Shown here: positions 55,128-64,000 of the stretch, one piece after another
Layout of the letters: each line of letters begins with the position of its first letter
Numbering within the stretch: the first letter of the stretch is position 1
Assembly: GCA_918026815.1 (NCBI GenBank)
Contig: CAKJVC010000068.1
Location: 1,116,001-1,180,000, forward strand
Direction of reading: 5' to 3'
Source: Chalara sp. BL73
Taxonomy: Eukaryota > Ascomycota > Leotiomycetes > Helotiales
Length of the DNA stretch: 64,000 nucleotides
Made by a program: the position numbers and the translations under genes
The notes under the pieces: generated by a model
Databases searched by the model: none
What the model saw: the letters and a program-made list of their open reading frames with translations, nothing else
Told to the model about the DNA's origin: nothing

Positions 55128-57466
55128 CGGCGAGGCGAGATTCAAAAAACTGCTTCTACATTTTGATAGAGGGGTGATGGGATGGTTTTGTAGTCGATAT
55201 CATTGGTATACAACCCGGTGGGGAAGGAAAAGTGGGTCGGGTCTGCTTATTCGAAGTTTAATAATGCTGAAATTCATGCTTGGCGCCGAGACTGAGGCTC
55301 AAATATTTTTAGGGGACGACATGTCATCACTTAGAAATCAATGTGTGCCCAAAAGTCTTTTGCAGATGCTATCACTTTTTCTGCATCTTTAGACATTTTT
55401 ATTTTCTGCAAGTAAGAATATGTCGGGGGTTCTCATGCATTCCCAGAATTCCAAGACATGTAGTTGCAGTTTGGTCATTAACTTTAAAGCGAAGTGGCTG
55501 ATGTCAGGAGTTAGAAACATACACTGATGTGAACTCTGGACTAGATAGTTGTTTAACTTAGTTCTCTTAAACTCAAGAATACAAAAAGCTTTCTAATCGT
55601 GCGAGTGTCGCAGATGCATTATTGATCGCCGGCAGAGGTCACTTTGCTTTTCCTTTCATGACTTAAGTCGTACATTGCCCCTTTTATGACATCTTGAACA
55701 AAGTTGACCATCGCCATCGGGTTTTTTTTGCAGCTTCTCTGTTACTATTGCCTGTTTGGCAACTATTTGTTTGATATTTCATTTTAAATACATGGAGTAT
55801 TGTTGTAAGCATTCTGTTTACTGACCGAAAGTGTTTTGATCATCATTCAGATATGATGAAAGGTATCCTTGAACGCAAGCTTGTTAGATCAGCTCTAAGG
55901 TGTTCCCCCCTCCCCTTTTATGATGATGTATAATTGGAAGACTCTGAGCACTATCGAATCAAAGACATGTTGCTTATGCCCTGGGTTGCTGTATATTCAT
56001 GACACTCTATAGCGAATCCAAGATATATCAAAGCCATTATGATAATCTAGAGTCTTGTTCAAGATCCAGTTTCGTTGCGTGAGATCAAATATTATCCCTT
56101 ATGAGACCAATTTTTAGATAGTCATAAATGCGTGGTCTCCAGTGGTGATCCTCTATGAGTCTTTGCTCTACTATTATATCAGTCTCATGACTTTACCAAA
56201 ACAAAGAATGCAACTGAGATCTGTAATATCGGGAGGTTTTTACATGCAAAAAACCATATGTAATTTCCGCTAATAGCCTGCAGGAATGAAAACATGCAGG
56301 AGATATTTTCCAGCTAACCTAGCTACCAGCTCCTCCTATTTGGTCACAATTGATCCCAATGATTGTGGTCGGCGAGGCTGACTATGAACAGCGAAGTATA
56401 CATGTCGAATCTAACCTAAAGCCCTTTTCCTGTTGAGATCCGGGCACCGGACATTTTATTGATATGCATAAGCGCCGAGTTTTTCAAGAAGACGATGGAT
56501 CTTCTCCTGCTGCTGCCACAGTCGCCGGTGTCTCAGCATACTTCATGGGAATTGCAGAATATTCCGATGAGATCCACCACACCAATTTGCAACCCCCCAT
56601 GAAGGCCACCCGAACTTGGCCTGGCCTAGAGCTATCAAGGAATTTGTCTAGTTTATATCATATCCTAGGTCTCCGATGAAAGGATGCTCACTGGGCTCGA
56701 ACAAAGAGCCGAATATGGTTTACAATGAAGAGATTCCATTAAATCATTTTAATAACTATGTTCGCGCGATACCTCCCCCTGGCCATCTCTTTAACAAGCG
56801 GCAGACGGGTCAAGCTAGCCATTTGTCATTCTAGTGCAAGGCCCCGAGGTTCTTTTCCCCCTGAGCTTTATTCTTCGAAAGGCTCAGGGAGCACCGGGGG
56901 TTGTAATAATATGTTTTAGCATCTCCTAGGGAGGAAAATGTGTTAATGAAAGCACGGTGTGGGTAGATGTCTCTGCCTTACAAATGTTGACACGAAAAGA
57001 TGGTATCGAACATGAATGTCTGCCATAACTGGGCTGGTCTACCGGACAAACGCGTCTGGGCAGAAGGATTATGTTGGAGGCGCATCTTGAATGCTTTCAG
57101 CTATATCGCCAAGGATGGAAAACACTTACATAGACTTCTTAAGTTTCACTAGAGGCAGTATATGCAGAGCGTTGTTTACATGAACCATAATTTCCTATTT
57201 ATTATCCTCCAATTGCTTGAAAGCCCGCGGACATATTATGCATGAAGTGTTAGAGAAAGAAACGGATCTGTAGTAAACAGTAGGTGTTATCCACAAAAGC
57301 CTTGCTTCCCACCCCTTTCTCTTTGAGAGGCGTAAATTTTATTTAGCATCTTTGACAAAATTCCTGGCCTGTATGAATACTACTAGATGGCTAGCCCTAG
57401 GCTGCATAGTATAGCTCTTGTTTTAAGTACTATATTTCTCTCATCTCCATTCTGGTCATAACTTTC
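55128..57466. other. Intergenic region, 2.3 kb, AT-rich
   Basis: This AT-rich stretch lies between the hemerythrin start and the chitinase stop, both on the minus strand. A 71-codon frame at 56464-56679 has no domain. I see no inverted or terminal repeats and no clear CpA-depletion pattern by eye. No gene is supported. Confidence 0.45.
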
Positions 57467-58750
57467 CTATGTCATGGCTTGGAAGATTTCTTGTTCGCCA
57501 AACGCCTCATATCCAGCCTTTAAGATTTTCTCTTCCCATCTAAGTGCGTTGTCCAAAGCTCTTAAGTGATTCCAGGCTGGTGCATCCTCACCCAGTCCCC
57601 ATGCAAACGCGCCACCAAGACCTTTCCGCTCCTTGACGAAGGGAACTTTTCTTTGAATAGCATATTCATCATCCCAACTCCAGAAAATGTTCTCCTTCGC
57701 ATCCCAATAATAAGTTCCTCCACCTTCTTCATCGTACTGAGGGTCAGCCATTGCCTTATCAAATGATTCTTTCAATTCTATTGGGACTTCATCATGCCAG
57801 GAAAAAGCGGCGGCTCGGCTCAGGTCTGCTCCAGTAACTGGGTCTTCCATCAATAATGTTTTACAACCAACAGGATGTGCTTGGCATCCGCCTTCCGGAT
57901 CTGTCTTGTACCACTTCACATAAAAGCCGAACCCAAGATTAACTTTTTCTGGTGGAACTCCGTTCGTTAGATATGCATTGATTCCGTCTAATGATATTTT
58001 GGCACCGCTGTGGTGTTTGGTGATATTATCTCTGCGATTCATGAGATCATAGGTCATAATGTTCCAAAAGTCCAACGACTTATCTATCTCAGGGACTGTT
58101 TTCATAGTAAATGCCAACATATCTCTTCGAAGGCCGGGAACTGCTGCAGAAATGAGCTTGTCTGGGCCAAGTGCCGAGCGAATTTCTGAAAGAAGCTTCG
58201 GATAGGCATCGATTTCCCATGCTTTCTCGGAGTTTGGAATTTGCTTGTAGTCCTCTCCGTTTCCACTACATTATATCAACTGAAATACTCAATGAGATAT
58301 GCTGCTTTCTTACCCTGGATATTCCCAATCGATGTCAACACCGTCGGCACCAGTAAAATCAATCATTTGTTTCACATTCTGCGCAAATAATTTTCGACTC
58401 TCAGGTGTAGCAGCAGCTACTGAGAACCCCTTTGTATCGCCCCAGCCACCAATTGCTACTAGAATGGAAGTGTTCTCCTCAAATCGTGTTCGCACTGTTT
58501 CTACAGTAGTGAAAAGAGGCCATTCTGCCCTATCTAGCTCATTGAAGATTGAAGACTGCATAAAAGCAAGTGCTACATGAGTAATACCTGAGACAAGTGC
58601 TTTCTCTGGAATGACATTATGTTGGCTAGATATATTTAGCATAATTCACTGAAGCTTTATGGCTTTATCGTACCCGGTAAGGTACATCAAGTAAGTTCCG
58701 TGTGATATCTGGGCCAATGCCGAAAATAATATAAGGATCGATGGTAACAT
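57467..58750 (-). CDS. Secreted GH18 chitinase
   Basis: Model: complement(join(57467..58265,58314..58625,58674..58750)), 395 aa. Exon 1 encodes a signal peptide (MLPSILILFSALAQISHG) and TYLMYLTG; a 48-nt intron (ACCGG|GTACGA...CTAAAT...CTAG|C) joins it to QHNVIPEKALVSGITHVALA in phase. The GH18 catalytic motif is DGVDIDWEYP with E127 as acid; the second junction GG|GTAAGA...GTAG|T leads to GGNGEDYKQIPNSEKAW. Further signatures are AVPGLRRDML, NIMTYDLMNRRDN, VNLGFGFYVKWYKTD and AFAWGLGEDAP. No chitin-binding module is attached. It should cleave chitin outside the cell or in the wall. A 45-codon frame starting at 58799 overlaps its start in another phase and could act as an overlapping upstream ORF. 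Confidence 0.92.
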
Positions 58751-59255
58751 CTTTGTTATCATTGAAGGACTCAAGCAGACCAAGTGGAAAGACAGTCATG
58801 TAATGCCCGGGAGCCGTCCGTGGTGTAGCGTGCTCCTCACAAGTTTTGATTGATTGGGGTCCACAATAGTCAATTTGAACTTTATCAGGTGCAGAATTAT
58901 GAATCGAAATCTTGGTTGGGGTTCTCCAGGAACAGGATTCTCACAATATCAACGAGGTTAAAGTCGAGTTGAGCTCATCGTACAGTCTAGTAGTTGGAAG
59001 AGTACAAGATTCTATAGCTTGGAATCAAGATCAAGCACAATTCAGAGAGATTATCGAAGCTTATGAGGCATTAGCATCTTAATTCGAAACCCCAAGGAGG
59101 TCCAGACTAATACAATTGATAATGGAAGGGTTGAGGTGGAAATGCCAAGTCATGTGAGAGCTCTCTCCAAATCCTTGTCGCCAACCGCGTAAAGTGTTTT
59201 TGTCGCGTCACGATTTCCTGGACGCGACCACAACCTCAAGAAGACTCTAATCACC
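58751..59255. promoter_or_regulatory. Divergent promoter, chitinase / RFC4
   Basis: This 505-bp interval lies between two diverging start codons. Two overlapping open frames on opposite strands occur here (minus, about 58934-58665; plus, about 58914-59082), with protein-like composition but no known domain. A promoter role is positional inference. Confidence 0.45.
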
Positions 59256-60381
59256 ATGGCAATCACCAAGGGAAAGGCAGAAGAGGTCGGTGAGTCTTCT
59301 ATGACGGCTGCGAAGAAGGCGCTCAAGCCAAACTCAAATGGTATCTCGAATTATGAATTACCATGGGTCGAGAAATATCGACCCGTCTTTCTGGATGATA
59401 TAGTGGGAAATACCGAGACGATTGAGCGACTGAAGATCATTGCGAAAGATGGAAATATGCCTCACGTTATTATCTCCGGTATGCCGGGAATTGGAAAGAC
59501 GACATCCGTGCTGTGTCTGGCAAGGCAGCTACTAGGAGACAACTACAAGGAGGCAGTACTAGAGCTCAATGCAAGTGATGAGAGAGGTAAGTAGGAAATC
59601 ATGGTATGGTCGGACACTTTTTGACGTAATGAAAGGTATCGACGTTGTAAGGAATCGTATCAAGGGATTTGCTCAAAAGAAAGTCACTCTTCCACAAGGT
59701 CGGCAAAAGCTTGTTATCCTCGATGAAGCTGATAGTATGACTTCTGGCGCGCAACAGGCGCTTCGAAGAACCATGGAAATATATTCTGCGACCACTAGAT
59801 TTGCATTTGCGTGCAATCAGTCAAATAAAATCATCGAGCCGCTCCAGTCTCGCTGTGCCATACTTCGATATGCCCGTCTAACTGATGCGCAAGTGGTAAA
59901 AAGGTTACTTCAGATTATAGAGGCAGAGAAATGCGAGTACAGCGAGGATGGACTGGCTGCGTTAGTATTCAGTGCGGAGGGTGATATGCGACAGGCGATT
60001 AACAATTTGCAATCTACATGGGCAGGATTCGGATTTGTGAGCGGAGATAATGTGTTCAAGGTCGTTGATTCACCCCATCCTATCAAAGTTCAAGCCATGC
60101 TGAAAGCATGCTATGAGGGCAATGTGGAGGCGGCATTAGAGACGCTAAAGGAACTCTGGGATCTAGGCTACTCGAGCCATGATATTATCAGCACGATGTT
60201 CAGGGTGACAAAAACCATTCCCACACTGCCTGAACACTCGAAATTGGAATTTATCAAGGAGATCGGTTTCACACATATGAAAATTCTGGAAGGTGTTCAG
60301 ACATTACTGCAGCTCAGTGGGTGTGTGGCAAGACTATCGAAGATAAACATGAACCCGAAGAAGTTCATACCAAAGAAATAA
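59256..60381 (+). CDS. RFC4: Replication factor C small subunit Rfc4
   Basis: Model: join(59256..59586,59636..60381), 358 aa. The 49-nt intron (AGAG|GTAAGT...GAAAG|GT) joins LNASDERG to [19 protein letters not shown]+ clamp-loader features: Walker A near 75-83 (GMPGIGKTT), Walker [11 protein letters not shown] (D139-E-A-D142), the arginine-finger motif SRC ([12 protein letters not shown]) and a sensor-2-like [11 protein letters not shown]. The C-terminal collar domain ends IPKK. Together with the other RFC subunits it loads PCNA during DNA replication and repair. Between Rfc2 and Rfc4, the N-terminal [19 protein letters not shown] and the short length favour Rfc4, with some uncertainty. Confidence 0.93.
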
Positions 60382-60529
60382 TGAGGAAAAAAGGTTATGC
60401 ATATGAGGCGTTAGGGGTGTATATGTACAGTTGCTGGTTAGCAGGCGCGTAGCCAGTCTAGGTCGCAATGATAGCTAGTGTCTTTCCAATGGTGCTTTTC
60501 AGACCATCAATCCATCATGATATTGTTTC

Positions 60530-60977
60530 TCAAGACTTTTTTGGTGGAGATGTTTCTTCTGCGAACTCTTGCTCATATCTCTCCCACACAGCTCGGTCTC
60601 GCATCAAACGTTTCTGCATTCGCACTTTCGCCTCGTATTCTCTTATCCTATGGTCAGCTTCAAGACAAGCGCCCATTATCATTCCAGACATTTGGAGGAA
60701 CCTAATATGATCAGCAATAGCGTAGTTGCCGTAGGAGGTGCACATCAGCTCACTTACACCTTAAACTGAAAAGTCAATCCACGATATATTGGAGAGATAG
60801 CATATCCAGCTCCTCCCAAAAGTGCAGCAACAGCACCCCACTGCTAATTATCAGACCATTATGTATCAAGCCTTATAGAAGAAACCAGACCTTCGTAGCA
60901 CCGACCAAAGCTCCTCTCCCAGCTTCCCAAGCTGCATCATTAGCCTCTTCACTCTTGAGACCGCCGGAAACATGCAT
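60530..60977 (-). CDS. Small conserved fungal membrane protein (HIG1-like topology)
   Basis: Model: complement(join(60530..60701,60758..60840,60891..60977)), 113 aa. Exon 1 (MHVSGGLKSEEANDAAWEAG) joins via GCTACGAAG|GTCTGG to WGAVAALLGGAGYAISPIYR, then through AAGGT|GTAAGT...TTAG|G to FLQMSGMIMGACLEADHRIR in phase. Two hydrophobic segments connected by a short Tyr/Arg loop precede a charged helical tail (YEAKVRMQKRLMRDRAVWER) and the end PPKKS. The topology resembles small mitochondrial inner-membrane proteins, but I do not recognise a named family. The exon-2 acceptor is a TTAGCAG tandem, so one extra Gln is possible. It shares a very short promoter with HIS3. Confidence 0.75.
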
Positions 60978-61154
60978 ATCTTCGTTGTCACTTCACTCCC
61001 ATTTGTCGTTGCATGTCGAAGCACTCCTCCAGTTCAAAACGTCATGAAGCTTCAGATCCCGAAGATTTGCCGAGAACTTTTTTCCAGATCCCAATCTTTA
61101 ACATTTCCCCCACCACCTGCCATTCTCCGCCATTGAAACAGAACAATACTAAAA
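60978..61154. promoter_or_regulatory. Compact 177-bp divergent promoter, small membrane protein / HIS3
   Basis: Only 177 bp separate two diverging start codons. No exact TGACTCA (Gcn4/CPC1) site is visible, although ACGTCATG at about 61040 is related. Both core promoters must overlap or abut. Confidence 0.6.
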
Positions 61155-61975
61155 ATGGGAGACGTAAAACAAGAAACTAGAGTCCGCTCCGCGGCTCTCT
61201 CACGCGACACGAACGAGACAAAAATCCAATTGGCGATCAATCTAGATGGCGGGGCGTTCCCAGCAAACACCGATAAGAGGTTATTAAGTGGAAGTGATGG
61301 ACACGCGAGCCAGAGCTCGAGTTCGCAGACTATTGCTATCAATTCGGGGATTGGGTTCTTGGACCATATGTTGCATGCACTGGCGAAGCATGCGGGGTGG
61401 AGTTTGGCGCTCAATTGTCAGGGAGATTTACACAGTGCGTTACTTTGTACCTCATATCGGGATAGGTGGGAAGATGGGGAGGTGCATAGAGCTGATGAGG
61501 GACAGTTGACGACCATCACACCGCGGAAGATGTCTGCATTGCGCTCGGCAGCGCGTTCAAAGACGCCTTAGGCGTGCCGGTTGGCCTCGCACGATTCGGT
61601 TCCGCATACGCGCCCCTCGACGAAGCTCTCTCTCGTGCCGTAGTTGATTTAAGCAATCGCCCATATGCAGTGATTGAGCTAGGGCTGAAGAGAGAGAAGA
61701 TTGGCGATCTAAGCTGTGAGATGATCCCACATTGTCTAGAGAGCTTTGCGCAGGCCGCAAGGATCACGCTACATGTTGATTGCTTGAGGGGGTTCAATGA
61801 TCACCATCGCGCAGAGAGCGCATTTAAGGCGTTGGCTGTTGCGATTAAGGCCGCAGCGAGTAGGGTGGCTGGAAAGGAGGGAGAGGTATGTTGATTTCTT
61901 TCGAGTATATGTGTGTTCGGAGCGTACTGACTTTGGGCATAGATACCAAGCACGAAAGGCACGTTGAGTACTTAA
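61155..61975 (+). CDS. HIS3: Imidazoleglycerol-phosphate dehydratase
   Basis: Model: join(61155..61434,61506..61885,61943..61975), 230 aa. Junctions: [22 protein letters not shown] (phase 1) and [15 protein letters not shown] (phase 0, last exon eleven codons with stop). Two metal-binding His-rich motifs are visible, [19 protein letters not shown] with DDHHTAEDV, and [20 protein letters not shown]; they coordinate the two Mn2+ ions of the active site. It catalyses the sixth step of histidine synthesis in the cytosol: dehydration of imidazoleglycerol phosphate to imidazoleacetol phosphate. Length is normal for the family. A short Ser-rich loop ([11 protein letters not shown]) is an insertion common in fungi. 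Confidence 0.96.
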
Positions 61976-62527
61976 TGACTGTATTATAGTAAAACGTATT
62001 GGAACAAGTAAAAGCGTTCGCAGCAGTCTATATGTCCGAGGCGATCACTCTATTTTCCTGCATGCTACAATAGTTTCTCTTTAAGTGAAGTGCAACAACA
62101 CATGACTTCAGAAGCCAGTGCTCCGTGTATGGTATTTCTAACTTTGAGCTAGCTTGGACAACTCAAAGTGCGTGCTACCACATGTATCGTTCTATATCTA
62201 CTTTGAAGCAAGCAAGTCCTCATAGATATATATTTGCAGAAGTCTGCAAATTATTCTTTGCACTACTTCTTTCACAGTAATGAAACGTATCAAAAAGGAA
62301 TTCATAATTCGAGTGAAGCAATCTCGATTATTTTCTGTTTTTAATATCTCCATCAACCATTATGTATCATCCTCATTAATACCCAATATACCCCAGAAAT
62401 GCCTCAAAAAATTCGCTAAAACTCCTTACCAAAGCAATCCACTGATTTCTGTGTAGAACAATTAACCAATCGCTACCATTTGTCTAATAAACCATTTCTT
62501 CCTCCATAGCAAATCCCAAGCAGGCAT
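61976..62527. other. Convergent intergenic spacer
   Basis: This 552-bp stretch lies between HIS3 and cupin stop codons. It is AT-rich and probably holds both 3' UTRs. No other feature is recognised. Confidence 0.5.
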
Positions 62528-63319
62528 TTAGTTCTTGTTGATCTTGCACTTAATCAAGCACTGCTCAACTCCGAGAGCGATGGACTCGGGGATGCGCTTC
62601 TTGAAAGTATCAACATCCTTGCCGTCAATTGCCTGTCCGAAAGCGGCGGCAACAATTTCATCATCCATGCTGAAAAGCTCATCTGCGATCTGTCCTGCAC
62701 CAAAATCCTCAGAATTAAAGCTTGCTACGAAAGTAGCAGGCTTGCAGTCTGGATTGAATTGTGCATGCACGCTCCCCTGGTAGAACGGCGTCATCTGATA
62801 AGGACCAACCTCGTTTCGAATCACGCGGCGGCCTGTCGACTTGTCCTTGCCATTGAACACACCGTTCTCAGGCACCATCTCGGTGATCAGCTTTCCCTCG
62901 GTGACGATCTGGAGCTCAGTTGCGCGAGGGTGTAAGTGTGGGGTGTTGAAGCCGCAAGGACCCAAGAAGCCGACTGCCATGCCGGATCCAGCGCCGACGA
63001 GGGCTGGGAAAGTCTTGCGGTTCGCGGCGAACACGTCGCCCCCCTTTCCAGCATTGCCGCGTGGCTTGTTGAAGTCGAAGAGGAAGTCTTTGTTGTTGGG
63101 GAGTAGGGCGTAGCGGTCGGACGCTAGATCGGCTAGGAAGAGTTTTTGGGTGAGAAGGGGGTCTACCGGGGTCGCGGCCGCGGAGCTGGATGACACTGGG
63201 GGTGAGGATATGGTGCTGTTGGTTGCGCTATCGCCGGAGGAGCCGCGTGTTGACGGTGTGGGTGCAGCGAGAGCGGAGGTAGCCATGATGGCAGCAACGA
63301 TTGTGGTTGTGAATTGCAT
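62528..63319 (-). CDS. Secreted germin-like cupin (spherulin-type)
   Basis: Single exon, 263 aa. A signal peptide (MQFTTTIVAAIMATSALA) is followed by a Ser/Thr/Pro-rich linker to about residue 50. The cupin barrel spans about 90-240, with the first metal motif GFNTPHLHPRATELQIVTEG (two His and a Glu) and the second motif around FYQGSVHAQFNPDC. There are three cysteines: one in GPCGFN, one in NPDCKP, and CLIKC at the C-terminus. Proteins of this type resemble slime-mould spherulin 1a and plant germins, which bind Mn and act in stress or wall processes; enzymatic activity in fungi is not assured. It should be extracellular. No linked cluster is visible. Confidence 0.9.
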   Translation of the reverse strand: MQFTTTIVAAIMATSALAAPTPSTRGSSGDSATNSTISSPPVSSSSAAATPVDPLLTQKLFLADLASDRYALLPNNKDFLFDFNKPRGNAGKGGDVFAANRKTFPALVGAGSGMAVGFLGPCGFNTPHLHPRATELQIVTEGKLITEMVPENGVFNGKDKSTGRRVIRNEVGPYQMTPFYQGSVHAQFNPDCKPATFVASFNSEDFGAGQIADELFSMDDEIVAAAFGQAIDGKDVDTFKKRIPESIALGVEQCLIKCKINKN

Positions 63320-64000
63320 TTTGATTATTTGATTAAGTAGATTGTTGGTCGAGGATATTCAAGCAGTAGAATATAATAGATTGAAGATAGGAACTAAGGA
63401 TCAAGGAAATGACTCTAGGAAAGGTGTTTTTTTAGGTAGTTTAGTTGTTTGATGGAGTTTTGAAATGGTGGGTGGGATGGTGAGGTTATATAGAGATAAA
63501 TTTCCTTACCCAGTACCTGTGGATATGGCTCTCCAGGTGAGATTTTGGTGGTGTCCAACATCTCAGTAAGGTATTCTTGGTGTTGATTTGTTTCTATTGG
63601 CGTTCTTTGGTAGTGCTGACTGACATTGAAATGTTTCCTGGAAACACAAAGATCCGGCCAAGCCACACATTCGGCTATTTAGGGGTGCGGACTGCGGGCT
63701 CCATTATTAAGCAAGTCTGACAAAAATAGACAAGCCACAATATAGTTCATCTGTTCCCATTGGTGCTATCCAACGGCTGGGTCCAATCAGATAGGCAATT
63801 AGGAAGCTTAAATTATCCTTGTGAGCATCATAACATCACCACCCTACACCGTTTTGCTCAGCCTTCCCGCAACCTTAAGATGAAAAATAGACGCCATATA
63901 GTACGGGAATGGCTGAAAGCTGGGATAGACGCCATAGCCGCATGACATCTCACGGATACTCAGTTTCCGGATCAGATTATCGGAATCAGGTAATCATTAG
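63320..64000. other. Right-edge region, upstream of cupin
   Basis: This 681-bp region contains the cupin promoter and probable 5' UTR. A minus-strand 83-codon frame (63415-63666) has no domain. The next gene, if any, lies outside the window. Confidence 0.5.

Noticed and set aside
1..64000. CRISPR array, rRNA or bacterial-type operons
   Set aside because: No regularly spaced repeats, no rRNA signature, and gene structure is clearly fungal with introns.

Overview
The window is nuclear DNA from a filamentous ascomycete (Pezizomycotina). The evidence is many short introns (about 46-90 nt, GT...CTRAY-like...AG), compact genes on both strands, and ascomycete families: a HET-domain protein, a Zn2Cys6 regulator, NoxR, a SidL/SidF-type siderophore acyltransferase and DLT1. 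The protein set would suit Leotiomycetes (Helotiales), but that placement is an inference. Exon models were built by hand from reading frames, splice consensus, phase and family conservation; each CDS feature gives its join in the evidence.

Layout, left to right. (1) 0.4-9.3 kb: siderophore acyltransferase (-), a four-exon orphan gene (+), a doubtful small gene, and the mitochondrial calcium uniporter MCU (-). (2) 9.7-17.7 kb: 2-oxoglutarate dehydrogenase E1 (-) divergent from TFIIH subunit Tfb1 (+), then a large disordered protein with a C-terminal Cys motif (+). (3) 18-29 kb, accessory: a candidate small gene, a HET-domain protein and a Zn2Cys6 factor (all -), a secreted GH5 hydrolase (-) and a small secreted protein (-). 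(4) 29-35 kb: about 3.6 kb with no convincing gene, then a small hypothetical gene and DLT1 (-). (5) 35.8-39.5 kb: a TauD/TfdA-like dioxygenase (-) divergent from an UNC93-like transporter (+). (6) 40.7-55.1 kb, mostly housekeeping: COG1 (+), a DUF1640 coiled-coil mitochondrial protein (+), an aldehyde dehydrogenase (-), mitochondrial ribosomal protein uL13m (-) divergent from the SOD1 copper chaperone CCS1 (+), NADPH oxidase regulator NoxR (+) and a hemerythrin-domain protein (-). (7) 57-64 kb: secreted GH18 chitinase (-) divergent from RFC4 (+), a small membrane protein (-) divergent from HIS3/IGPD (+), and a secreted germin-like cupin (-).

Themes. Mitochondrial functions recur (MCU, DUF1640 protein, OGDH E1, uL13m). 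Redox and oxygen chemistry cluster at 49-55 kb (CCS1, NoxR, hemerythrin). Secreted or cell-wall functions are GH5, GH18, the cupin and the small secreted protein. The dioxygenase/transporter pair looks like an uptake-plus-oxidation module. I found no CRISPR array, rRNA, intact transposon or confident tRNA. No clearly new multi-gene system is visible. The most checkable novelties are an in-frame, stop-free 51-nt intron in MCU, two GTCCGT donors in one dioxygenase gene, and several orphan or secreted small genes.
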